A stretch of DNA of 19,266 nucleotides from Spongospora subterranea (taxonomy: Eukaryota > Endomyxa > Phytomyxea > Plasmodiophorida > Plasmodiophoridae): NCBI GenBank assembly GCA_900404475.1, contig OUQQ01000245.1, positions 7,305-26,570 of the forward strand, in the 5' to 3' direction. This document shows positions 1 through 12,400 of the stretch, in pieces (the first letter of the stretch is position 1; the number at the start of each line of letters is the position of its first letter). The position numbers and the translations under genes were made by a program. A model generated the notes under the pieces. The model had not been told where the DNA came from. It worked only from the letters and a program-made list of their open reading frames with translations, and searched no databases.

Positions 1-479
1 TGTTTAAGAGGAGATGGACATGATCACCGTCATCATCACTTATTGTCAATCGTAATCCGAGTTATTCCTCTCCTACCCGTTCACGACCTGTTTAAGACCA
101 TATCTATATCACCACTGATTGTGATCAATCGACATCACTGTTCCCCCCAATTACACCTCATTATCCTTGTCGGTATTGACGACCTCTGTCGGTACTGTCG
201 TCTGCCCAGATCATTATTCAGTTCGCCATTGATCATTTCTAACTCATCGACCGACTCCCTCTATCGCTCTCATTCCCCATATTCCCCAATATCATCCCCG
301 TTTACTCCCATTGACAGTTTCCTGAAAAATCGCCAACAGATTCGGCGACAATCGTTAAAACAGATTATTCGAATAAAAACCCAATAAAATTCCTGTTGAA
401 AAATGAATGACGATTAAGGTGGCGGTCTCGGGCTTCATTAGAGTACATTAGGCCAATCACGGGTTGGGGTCCTTTATTC
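1..479. other. 5' intergenic segment, possible tail of an upstream gene
   Basis: No recognisable gene is seen in these 479 bases. The plus strand is pyrimidine-rich and open from about base 43 to 387, but that frame has no ATG start, is rich in Ser, Ile and Pro, and resembles no family I know. Two AATAAA hexamers near its end (372-377 and 383-388) fit the 3' end of a plus-strand gene lying mostly to the left of the window. The stretch from about 390 to 479 would then hold the promoter and 5' leader of the DNA-PKcs gene; I see no clear TATA box there. Confidence 0.35.
372..388 (+). terminator. Candidate poly(A) signals of an upstream gene
   Basis: Two AATAAA hexamers lie 5 bases apart (372-377 and 383-388) on the plus strand, about 90 bases before the DNA-PKcs start codon. 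They would serve a plus-strand transcript ending here. Such hexamers also occur by chance in AT-rich stretches. Confidence 0.3.
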
Positions 480-3400
480 ATGGCCGCTATCGCCATCCAA
501 TCGGCTATCACCGATCTGGCCGACTCCTGTGCTGATCACGACATATCGCGGGCCGATCCCGCTTATCATGCTGTTCGCGATCAGCTCCCCCATCTCACCC
601 GATCCGATACCGGTCAGGCCAACCCCCATCGCCGCCGCCGCCGCCGCCCTCCCCACTCAATATATCGCCAGATCTCGGGATCGCGGTATTGCTATCGTCC
701 CCATCGTCATTATTGGCCATTATCGATATGATCAAGTCCTATCCGGCCCCATTCGACCTGATCAGGGGATCGCTCCTGGACCTGATCACCGTTATTCATG
801 ACCTATATGGGGTCGCCATCCGACCATACGCCAACGACGTCATTGTCAGGAATTCTGTTGTAGCGCCATGTTGCCAGGCACCCCCGTTTCTAATCGCCCC
901 CGAAACCCCTTAGGCCGTCTGCGTTCACCTGTTCCGGGGGGAACGGGTGCACAAGGTTCGATCGGCGGCGCTGCAGGTCGTGATGAACCTGATATCCGAC
1001 GAGAACCTGTTGGACGATGGGTCCAGTACCGATATCGGTTTGATCATCACAACACTGATCGACGAGACTCGATCATGGACCAAAATCAAGAGTGATGGAG
1101 GTCAACCACATATCACCCTCGTCGTCGATAACTTTCTAAAACCCCAATCGAAAATTCAGTTCGGAAAATGATGTTGGAAACCCTCGGGGCGCTGTGCCTG
1201 AAGTTCCCGGGTCGATTCTCCCAAGAACAGGTGGCGTTTATCGGAAACACGCTCGCCAAGCATTTAGTGTCGCCGTCGAATCTAGTCGTGGAAGGAGCGT
1301 TGATCGGTCTATCTGGATATTTAGGATCATTTCCCAACACCTTCTCTGAACACGACACTTCACATAACGGTAAATCAATATCGGCCGTGTTCAAGGTTAA
1401 TATCGATATCGGGTCTCTATCTCCATCGCTAATTCATTTTCAAAGGTGATTTGCGCCATTCTATCGTTCGACAGCGCGCGGTTCGGAATGCCAATCGCCG
1501 CGTTATCACTGATATCTGAACGCGGTCACCTGTTCCGCTCCCTGTTTCTGTCCCATTATCAGAACATAATCGATGCCCTTGATCGCTGCGTGTCCCATCG
1601 GAACCGTGATCTTTCCCGAGCGGCGGCTGATGCTCTTAACACCATTGTATATCAGGTACACGATCCCTCGCCCCTTTCCGTCAATCGCTCACGCTTTCAG
1701 ATATCCGAAGCGATTGTCACCGCTAAAGAAGCAGATCGTGTTCACCTAAAACCCGTCTACGCCGTAATATTGATCTGATTTATTCGAAACCACATACGCC
1801 TCAGCTCATGATTTAGTTTGTTCTACGGCGGTTGACGGCCATGTCGCCGGCCAATAATCCTGATCATTATAAGGCGACTGCCGCTATATGTGGCCTTGGT
1901 CAGTAACCCCATTGATCATCGCCGCCCTCGCCTCGTCCCACTCTAATCGATATCTATATCAGGTCTGTTCGCCAGCGCCATCAGCGTGTTCGGCCAGTCG
2001 AGCGACCTGAAGTTGTGTGTTCGGGATCTGATATCCTGGTGGGAACAGATCAGTAATATATCGCGAGAAGAACCGGAATATCGTAATCGACGGTTCGCGT
2101 CGTATATCTCATCGATATCGATGATGATCCAGCACATATCGTCTATTGACGATTCCGTTATCGCCTCTCTCCAAGTTCTTCTCGGTAATATCTCTCTCTC
2201 TCTCCCCCATTCCCCGCTCCAACCATCCCTCATTCTCTATCTGTGTTCCAGCCCGCGTGCTCGACGTGTTTCCCAATATGCATTCTCGTACCCGTCACCA
2301 GACGTATTCAGCGATAACCCGTCTCATCGTTGTATTACACGGTGCTGGATCAGTATTCCATCGTGTTCTATCGGAGGTAATCCCTTCCGCCCGCCCAACA
2401 CCGGTTCCCCGACAGATGTGTGTTAGGTGGTGTTCCATGGCACTGCCGTCTCGGTTGGTGGCGCTAGGAATATCGATGGACGCCAGGATTATCAGGATTT
2501 CGTTGAGTTCTGGGTGAACATCATCTGCAGCGATTCTGATGAATGGCGCATTGGTATCATGCCAAAACTATGGTCGGTCCTGGCTCTGGCTCGTCAACAA
2601 CTGTATCTCCTTTTGATCCAATCCATTGAGAAGGTATTATCCAAAGTACTCGAACGTTCAGCAGTCGGTTTGTTGATCTTGTGTGGGTGTGATCAGGTGA
2701 TATCATCGTTGAACATATCTATTACTGAAGACGATGCGGTTGAGGAAACGGCTCAGCCAGCGAATATCCCTGATTATTCATTATTCCTCAATTTGGTTAG
2801 CGCATTGCCTATTCCCGTTAATGATGTGGGGTTTGATGTGATTTACCGGATCAGGTTGATTTCTGTCTTGATCTACTGCCAAAGGTTCGCCCCGATTGGT
2901 TCTGTCCATTATCATTGCAGTTCTGTCGTCAGATCGCTGGTCTATTGCGCTCATTCCCCTCGGTATCGGGTCTAATCAAGTTATTATCCTGTTCTATCTC
3001 AATATGTATCAAACAAGGTTAACGCGCTTATTCCCCTAATTCTCCTCCCCGCATCTCAAACGATTGTCATATTTCAGACTTCTTCAACAGCACCATCGAC
3101 TCTGTTCCCGAATTCAAATCTCTCATTCGTGATTGTGCCAAATTCTCCCTTGCCCTTATCAGCTCTATTGAGAAGGAGTTGCTGTTCGCGTATTTGGAGT
3201 TCTTGATGATAATCCCAAGCGATATCGGTAGGATGATAGTCGTCCTGATCACCCTTTAACAACTTCCCTAAATCATCCCAATCACAGTCCCATTTGATCT
3301 CCTTCTTCCTGCATTGAAACGAACGTTCCATTTCGGTCTAATCCAACGAAAGTTCGCTGTTCTCGCTATCGAGACGTGTCGTAATCGATTGTCGTGGCGG

Positions 3401-6400
3401 GATTTCGAGTCGACCCGTAGAAATATGATCAGTTTATTACCGAATCTAATGGATTATATCCAATCCGATACCTATTCCAAGTGAACACCACCACCGCCCG
3501 TTCATATCTGGCCATCTCTAACCGAAATGTGTTCCCCCTTAGTGATGATCGGGTCCCGATCGATGTCCTATTGCTGATCGGGAAACTGGGGCTGGCGCCC
3601 GGCGCCATCATCAGCGGTTGGCACAAAGGGCGCCATGAAGGGATGGCCTGGGACCCGGTCAACCGCATCGCCCTGGCGATCCCTTATCTCACCCCTGGCG
3701 CTATCGACCTCTATCTCGACCCGTTATTGCCGCCCATCTGCCAGACCGCCTTGTTCGCCACCAACCGCCAAGACAAGGTCTCTGCGTCCGAGCTCTTGCA
3801 CTCGATCGTCATCAAATGTGTTTGCGATAACGCTCGTGATCCCCGTCTACTAAGTGCCACGACCGAGGCGGGTAAATCCTCCCCCTTATTCCAGATATAC
3901 CAACGGCTATTCCCCGTTGTCCTATCGTTAGCGGTTGATGTTGATCCCGTTATCCAATCGACATATCGCTCCCTCATATTCCAGCTCTGCCATTGGTACA
4001 CCCAGAATATTCAGGTCAGGGACAACGAGTCGAACGCGCTCCTCAATGCGGTTATCGACGCGATCTGCAATGAATCCGATGGGGCGCTCCGATCCCTTGG
4101 TGCTCATTGCGTTAGGGAGTTCTTCCATTGGTCGCTGAAACACATCGCCTCGATATCATCGCCAGTTCCCCCCAACATTGAGCACCTGATTATTCGCCTT
4201 TGCGAGCTGTGTCATCGTCAAGAACGAGGAAAACGGATCGGTATTGTGATATGATCCTTTGATCGTTGCTCCGTCCGCCTAAAACTGCATCTCCTAGGGT
4301 CCTGTATAGCCCTGTCGAATATCTATCGGGATTTCCGCGAGAATGACCAGATTGTGTCGCGATTCACTCTTCGCGTCCTGAAAGACATCTTATTCAGTTC
4401 GTGTTTGATCGAACGAGAGCACATCGACACCCAGAACATCTCCTTCCATATTGTTGACAAAGCCCTCACCCATTACCTTCGGATCATATCCGACCCCAAA
4501 CACGGAAACGCGGCTCTACTTTCACGACCTGATTCCAAACGAACTGGCGACGACGACGTCGAAAATCTGGATTCGTTTCGCCAATGGATTCTGAGCCAGA
4601 TAACACGAGATGAACGGCATTATCGTATGTTGTGTATGAAGGTGTTGATCGCGATATACCCTCAACCGGATCTATCGTCCGCTCTTCGATCGTGGTTCGG
4701 ATCAGGTCCTGGCCGGGCCAGTATCGACCGCAACTTCGCCGATAATATCGCCCATGTCGCCCGGGCGCTACACGTCCAACGCTGGGTCCTGTCGAACAGC
4801 GCCGCCATCGGTCCCGGCGACATCATCAGCCCCGTGTTCCGCGATTGTGTCATGGGCCATGTCGCCAGGCTGGTTAACACCCGACTGGATGGCGCCACCC
4901 CTATTGAATCCGACTTCATCACCAACATCATATCGTTATTGAGTTTCCTGACCCATTCTCCTAATCCCGATTCCATATTCGCTATCGACTCCTATCCCGA
5001 TCTCGTCCCGTTATTGCTCCTGTTCCATCGGTCTAATCCTGCACCGCCCGTCGTCCTCGCCACCGATATTCAGCGAATCCTATCGACCTGTCGCCCTGTT
5101 CCATGGCAACTGTTCACCGACTTGACCAATATCGATATGAGCTCGTGTTCGTTATCGGATCTGTTCCGCAATCCCAATGCGATCGCCACCGCCTCGTTCC
5201 TCATCGCCAATCGCTCTCTGGCGTGTCCATCGCCCCAGTCCATCGCCCGTCGTCTCCTTGATCTCCTCACCCAAGCTCATCTTCAGCCTGATCAATATCA
5301 CCCCGCTCGCTCCATCCTGTCGTTATCGATCCAGCTTGGTGTCCCCGAACACGACATACTATCAATACTGAACAATCGTTCGATTGGACCTGATCTGGTC
5401 CCAAACGGTGATCGTTTCCAAACGATATTCTCTGAACCTATCGCTCAATATCTCGCCATCAAAACTAGTTCATCGTTCGCCGCTCTTCTCATCCAATCGT
5501 TATTCGATCACGACGCTAATCAAGCGCTAAGGAATGTTCTGTTCACTGCACTTGACCAGGTCCTATCCACGACGAAACCGTTCGAACCCAACGACCGCGC
5601 TGTGGTGAAATCCCTTCTGCAATCGTTCACCGATAAACTATCGTCGGAACGTGTGTCGAGTTCCAGTTCCGGGGACGATCTCGAGCCCATTCGGTGCCAG
5701 ATCCAGTTTATCCACCGAATTTGTGTCTGGTCTCCCGCCTTTATCAGCGATCGTTCAGCGCCATGGCTCCCCCATATCGCCACATTCATCACGACCTGTA
5801 TGGCGTCCGGCGCTAACACCGCTCTGGCCCAGGCCATCGACGTCCTACGCTATCTCCTCACCGTTGGTCACGTGGCCGCCGATCCCCTCGACCTGGCGCT
5901 CTGCGAATCCGTTGGTAAATTGACCCGTTCTGCGCCATGGCCTCAACGATCGGTCGACGTTCCTGTTGGAAGTCCCGCTGATCTAGCGTCGCGATCGTAT
6001 CTGACCAGGCTCTTAACGGCCCTTCGCTATTCCCGTCGTGTCCAGCTGTTGAACGCGATCCTGGGTGTGGTTCGGGAACGGGGTCATCGGCTCCGGTCCG
6101 ATATCGACTCGACAATATCCTATATCGTCACCAGCATCAGCTCGTTATCGTTATCGAAAAGTGAAGGGGTTCACTGGATGAACTGGGCGGGGGATATGTT
6201 CATGGCGGCGGATACCGATTACTCGTCTGTTGATAACGCCAGGGAATGGATTGCCGATCGTATCCTGATCCCGCTCGTCACCCATATTCCCATTACCGCT
6301 CTCCACCTGTTCATGGCCAAACATTGCCCGTCGCTCTGGTCGTTGATCATGTCCGGACCCGGGACGTCGATCGCATCGGTGTTAGCGTTGCGATCCGCGT

Positions 6401-9400
6401 ACCACATCGTCACGGCCATGGTCAATCGACTACAGGATCAACGGGGATCGCTCTTCACCTCTATGGGCTCCGATCTCAAATCGATCTGTAAGACCTGTTC
6501 CGATCACGTCAAGAAGATGGCGATAAACGGCAGTATCAGCCCATCTATCGACCGATCTGTCCGTTCATCTGCCTATTCCTGTCTGTGTTCAATGCTAATG
6601 AGCCATGGATCATCATCACCGCCGCCCCCTCAGCCATTGATCATCGCCGTTTGCCTCTCGGAATCCCCAACCGAACCGCTCTGGTCCAGGATTATCGACA
6701 CGACGTGGTCGCCATCGTTCACGATCGACACCGCCTTTTCCATCTCCCGATCGGTCTCCGGCGTCGTTCCGAAACGCGCTCCCGATCGCCGTCTTCACGC
6801 CCTATCCAACACCTCCCTGAGTCAGGATATATTCTCATTACGTGAAGAGTCCCTGATTGTGGCGCCATCGTCATCGGATCATCCCGCTCCCGATCCGGGC
6901 GTGCCGACCGTTATCGCCCTGGAGTTGGACCCGATTAACGCTCTGGAGGTGATGCCGGATATGATCCGTCTGGTGCAATACCTATCGGATCGGTTCCCTG
7001 GTAATCCCCCTGATCATCCCCCGCAATGGATGGACCATCTTCATCGTCTAATGCGCTCTAACATCGTCCAACTACCGCTCTTTTTCATCAAACTCATTCT
7101 CAACGTCGTGTCGATATTCGAGCCATTCGCCGATTTCTGGTTTAGCGATATTGTTCGGATATCGACATCTGGTCCTGTAATTGGCGGTGTCGGATTCCAT
7201 TACTTCCTGTATGTCCTCAGATCATCTTGTCAATTCACAATCAATCACTTAACACATGTTCTAGTCGCGATGTCGCCACAATGTTCCTCAATGAATGGTC
7301 CGGGTTCATCCCCGGTCAGGCGAACGCGTCTCAGGCGAACGCCTTCATCAATCATTGCCTCTCTGTGGCCGGCGATATCGGCCAGCCATTATCCGACACC
7401 TCAAAGCCCGTCCAACCCGAGGCGAAACTTCGCCACAATTACCAGCTCATATCCGGATTGGTCAAGAAATGGTCTTCCGCCGATTTCCCATTACACCTCA
7501 ATCCATTTATCGGATACTCATTACTCCAATCAAAGTATCGCCATCGCCCAGTTTGCTGCGTTGTTTTAGTATTTCAACGGTTCTCTATAGGGGTGGCGCT
7601 ACCGATGTTGCCTATGCACGATCGGCCTATATGGGTTTATCATTGATCGAGCTGCCATTGCTGATCGGTCTACCGGAATACGATCGGGGATCGCCATCGC
7701 CACAGGTCTCGTTCGATTCCCTCAACGAGTACCTGATTCGCTGTTTGGGCCACGAATCGCGGATCATCTTCAATCGCGCTGCGACCCTGTTCGGGCGAAT
7801 ATTCCAATACGAGAGCGTTCACCAATGTTTATGCCCTCAGCGTATCGAGCGTCTGCAGAACGTTCGATCGTTGCTGAGCAGTCTGGCGAACCAAGGCCAG
7901 AGCTATCGTTATATATCAATGATCATGCGAATTGGCGCCATCTGTCCAGATTTCCTCGACGACACCACCTGCTCTCAGATTCTCCCATTAGCGATCCATA
8001 GTCGTGGACAGCTCCAAGTTGACGCTCTTAAATCCCTTATTCCTGTTATATCTGTTATCGAGGTCGGTTTGTTTCAACCACCGTCTTGTTACCTGTTCTT
8101 GTTCTTGTCTTTGTGCTGTCGAATCTGATCACCGTTATTTCAGGACCCATTCGATATATTATTACCGGTAATCAATCAGGCGCAAACTCAGATCAACAAT
8201 GAGGTCGATCGTTCCCTGTTAATGTTGGTCCTATATTCTGTTCCCCGTATTCGCCCTGATCTCGTTCACACTAAACTCTGGCCCTTAATCTCAAGGTTCA
8301 CCGCCCTCATCCCATTTCACGTTAATCCCCATCGATTTATCGTCGTTCCTTTCAGATATTCAACTCATCAGGATGTCGTTTGCCGACTTACATTCTTCAA
8401 AACCGTCTCCGATGCGCTTTTGAATGTGAGTTCATTGGGTAAAGAGTTCTCACTGCAATTATATAGCGCCATGGTGTCGGCATTCGGTGACGATTCCCAG
8501 GAAATCCGCGAATTTGCTCAGAAATTCTGGACCGATTCCGCTGTGGGTTACACGAATCCTTCATCGTTATTGATCTGGCTGTTGGACCTTTGCATTGGCG
8601 ACGCGTTCTGGCTATCATTGACCGTGTTTCTGCTGTTAAAAGCGTGTGAGCACAGCCCACAGTTCAACGAGGTTCTATCCCCCGTTCCGCTCCAGGATTC
8701 CATTGTGTTCCGCCCGGTTCCAGTCGACGGAACATGGCGCCCTGGTCTAGATTCCTCCCTCACTCCCCGGTTTTCCCTTTCCCAAGACCCATCGCAGATC
8801 GCTTCTTTACCGCCTCTGTTGGCCACTCCCGATCCCCAATTCACATTGACACAAGTAAGTCAGAAACGACGCCGAATCGCGATTTAACAATTTTCCAGAG
8901 TATCGCGGCGCTCGATCCAACGCAACGTCCTGATTCGTCATCGCTCGCTACAATTGCGTTTAACGACAAGACCTTATCTGAACCATTCGAAGGCGGTCAG
9001 AGACCTGGAGGAGTGAGGCGACAACGGTTCGGGGCTGTGTCAACATATAGATCGGCAACATTAGCGATTGACAAGAAGGATAAAGAGAAAAGGGAGGCGG
9101 CGTCGGCTAGGAAGTTAGTGAAAGAGGCGCGGGAGAAATCGGTGAAGGTGTATCGGTCATATCGTGATGGGGAATTACCCGATATTCAAATGTCAGTTGC
9201 TGTTCATGATTGTGTTCTGCGGTCGATTTAATGCTGGTCTGGTTACAGCAAGCGTAGCGATATTCTGATACCGTTGAGGGCTCTCCATTGCAATCATTCC
9301 CTGTCGCGTCCCCTGTTTCTGATGTTATTCCGGGCGATATTATCGTCCTGTTCCGTTGCCCATTCCGACACCATCCGTCTGTGTTTATCGCGGATCATCA

Positions 9401-12400
9401 CCCTTTCCTTCAAGTCATCGCCCGAAATTGTCCATTCGATCCTGTTAGCGTCTCGTGAATGCATCCCTCCGGTTTCGGTCCCATCTTCATCGATCCTGAC
9501 AGTGGCTCGTCAGAACCGGACCATTGAGAGTGCAATTCTGCTTCTTGAGCACCAGATCGCCCCCGTTAAACCTCTGTCCGTTTTATCTGTCCATCCCTCA
9601 TTATCATCACTAACTCATATTCTGTCGCCAGTGCCCCGTTTCTTTCCGATATCGGTTCGAAGAAGCGCTCGAAATCCATCAGTGTTTCGCACCGGTTTGA
9701 TTTCCTGAAGCTCGGTGCCAGCGTTGAATCAATGCGATGTCTTTATGATCTATATGAGACAATACAGGATCACGATATGATGTCCAGTATCTGTTCACGA
9801 TTGGTTCATCGACCTGAGACCAACACCGCCCTTCACCTCATGCTCTCTGGCCATTACCACAAGGCGCTTCACCTCTACGATGCCCTTCTTAATGACGATC
9901 CCGGCGATGCGGTTGACGATTTCGAGGTGAATATGTGGGAAGAAGGGCGGGTCGACATGCTGTATCTGTTAGGGCAATGGCACCCTCTTCATGACACGAT
10001 CGTGTCGGCAATTGATGAACCCATCAGGTTAGGTTTCCGCCGCCTCTGTATTTTCCGAAATCTGATCATTCGCTGCAATTACTAGTGCACCAATATGGCG
10101 AGGATTATGGTCCAGCGAAAATTCCTTCTTTAAGGAGCACTCGCTACTCCGAATCAAATACATTAACGCCTTCCAAACATCGGCCAGGAAACTTCCTGCT
10201 GTTGTCGATGAGCTGCGGGAGTTCACCTCGGGTTCAATGGAACATCTCGAAACCAATCCGGATATCGCATTTGACCTGGCACTTTCACTTCTCACGGTTG
10301 GTCAACTACCTCTCCCCCAGTTCATGATCGTGTCGTCGCTAACCGACATATTCTCCCTTTAGATCAATGATCTGCCACGTGCCAAGATCGCATTGGACAA
10401 AGCACTGAACAGGTGTTTATCCGAATGGAGATCATTACCCCCATTTGCATATTCAGCACATTCGAGTCTGTTGCGAAGATTGCACATCCTGACAGAAGTT
10501 CATGAGTTCTTCACTGTTTCTGGAGCGGAGAGCGGTTTTATCTGGTGTTCTAGAGAGCCGCAGCTGGTTCAGCCATCCGAATCAATATTCCTCGATGATC
10601 TTATCAGGAACCGCCTATTGTATTCATGTCCTGTTTTTCAATGTTTACAATATTGTTAATGTCACGAGTTAGATTTATATCGCGGATACGATCTGATTAT
10701 GGCGATATCGGGGACAAGCTGTTTAACTGTGCCGTTGATATTGGAATTAGCGCCATATCTATCTACATGAAACTTGAGAATCTGCCGTTGGCGAGGTACT
10801 TATTGGATACGTGCGCAGCGTTGGATCCGAACAACAGGTCGCCTATTCTGCACCACCTCTGTATTTATATGTTGATTTATATTCCATCAGGTCTCTGTCG
10901 CTGTTGCAGTTCTCGTATCAATTGCAGAACGCTGGGGAAAATAAACACGAAGTTTTGTCTGATTTGGCTGGCACTAAATTCACAGGCGAACAGAAACTTG
11001 AGGCGCTGCTTCTTTTGGCCAAAGGATATGAAACTGCCCTCGATACAAATCGCTCTAACCATTATATGGACGAATTTGCTAAAGAAACTCTATCGATGAT
11101 CAAGTGTAAGTCAATAATGTCCATAATGTTTTCTGGAAATGACACAATTGTCCTGGTGTAGCCTCATCTGCTCAATCCGAATATAAACTTGCCGAATTCC
11201 TGGTGGTCTACGCTCGCCATTGCTGGAACATTCTCTCAGCGGAATCGCCATCTCCACATCGCTCTACATTACGTCAATCCCTAATTACACACACCCTTCT
11301 GGCTATGAAGCTGTCATCGTCAGCCGACATGTTCCCCATTGCTCTTGAAACAGCCACAGAGGTCGTTATCAACATGTATTGCTTACAAACACAGATTATT
11401 CACAGATTGTTTTATTCAACAGGATGAAGCAGTGCAGGATTTATTTATCGACTCCCTCGCAGCTATACCCTCATGGAAGTTCCTTCGTTGGCGTGCGCAA
11501 ATCCTGGCATTCCTGTCATCGTCGGCGAATTTAATGGTCCCAACTCTCAAGCGTATTGCTGCTGATTATCCTCATGCGTTGATCTACCCCCTGGAGTTAT
11601 TAGTTCAGGTGTGTGTTCCCCTTCGTCATCTTTGTTTATCTTGGCCTTTTAACTGACGAAATCCCTCTTCCGTATCTGCAGAGCAATGCGAGTTGGGATG
11701 AGAACGTATCCAAAACATTGCGAGAGCTTAGTCGCACTTGTAATCTTCCCTTGACGCGACGCTTCATCCAGGAGCTTGATCGGCTCACATTCCCTGAGCA
11801 TAAGGTTCAATCCCATCAGTTCAACACACAATTTCATTGTTCCGACCTTGACACGGTTTTATAACAGTTTAGGTATTGGGCTATGGATTCTGCTAAACTC
11901 ATTGCAAAAGGCAACATGGAACGTGCTGTCGATAAGTATCTGTCGTTCCGTTCGTCTTGTTTACCCAATGGATCTACGACGCCGATTCTGGAATCGTTTC
12001 GTAAGGGGTTCGGCCGCAAAATTGATACATCGTTTGGCGCAGCAGGACAGAAGTTGAAGACGATGAGTGGCGATGATGTCGAAAAGGCCTGTTCTCGCAT
12101 AATCCGAAACCGGCTCGGTTCGCTGGAAAGTGGATATATGCCAACCTTCGGATTCAGTCCATTTTTGGCGTCGTTTGCTGTTAGAAATGACGAGTATGTC
12201 TTTTGAAATTGTGCTTGTTTCCTCCACTAATCGTTCACTGGTATCTCTTTCGTTATGGGGTAGATATATTGAGGTCCCTGGTCAGTACTCGGGTCTGGAA
12301 ATGCCAAGTCCAGAAAATCACGCTCGCGTTGTCAGCTTTGATCCAGTTGTTTATACTGTCCGGTAATACATACATCACACGTTGTCCACTTTTCGCTATT

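Noticed and set aside
474..656. Minus-strand open frame rich in Ala and Gly opposite the PRKDC start
   Set aside because: It is the shadow of the GCC repeat and the coding exon on the plus strand; it has no homology and no gene structure.
4662..6425. Several 60-105 codon open frames on both strands inside the large exon
   Set aside because: They are by-products of the long plus-strand DNA-PKcs exon, whose translation aligns continuously with the family.
7209..7646. Frame changes near 7.2 and 7.5 kb as possible inactivating frameshifts
   Set aside because: Each is explained by a 56-base GT-AG intron that restores the conserved protein, so the gene is not a pseudogene.
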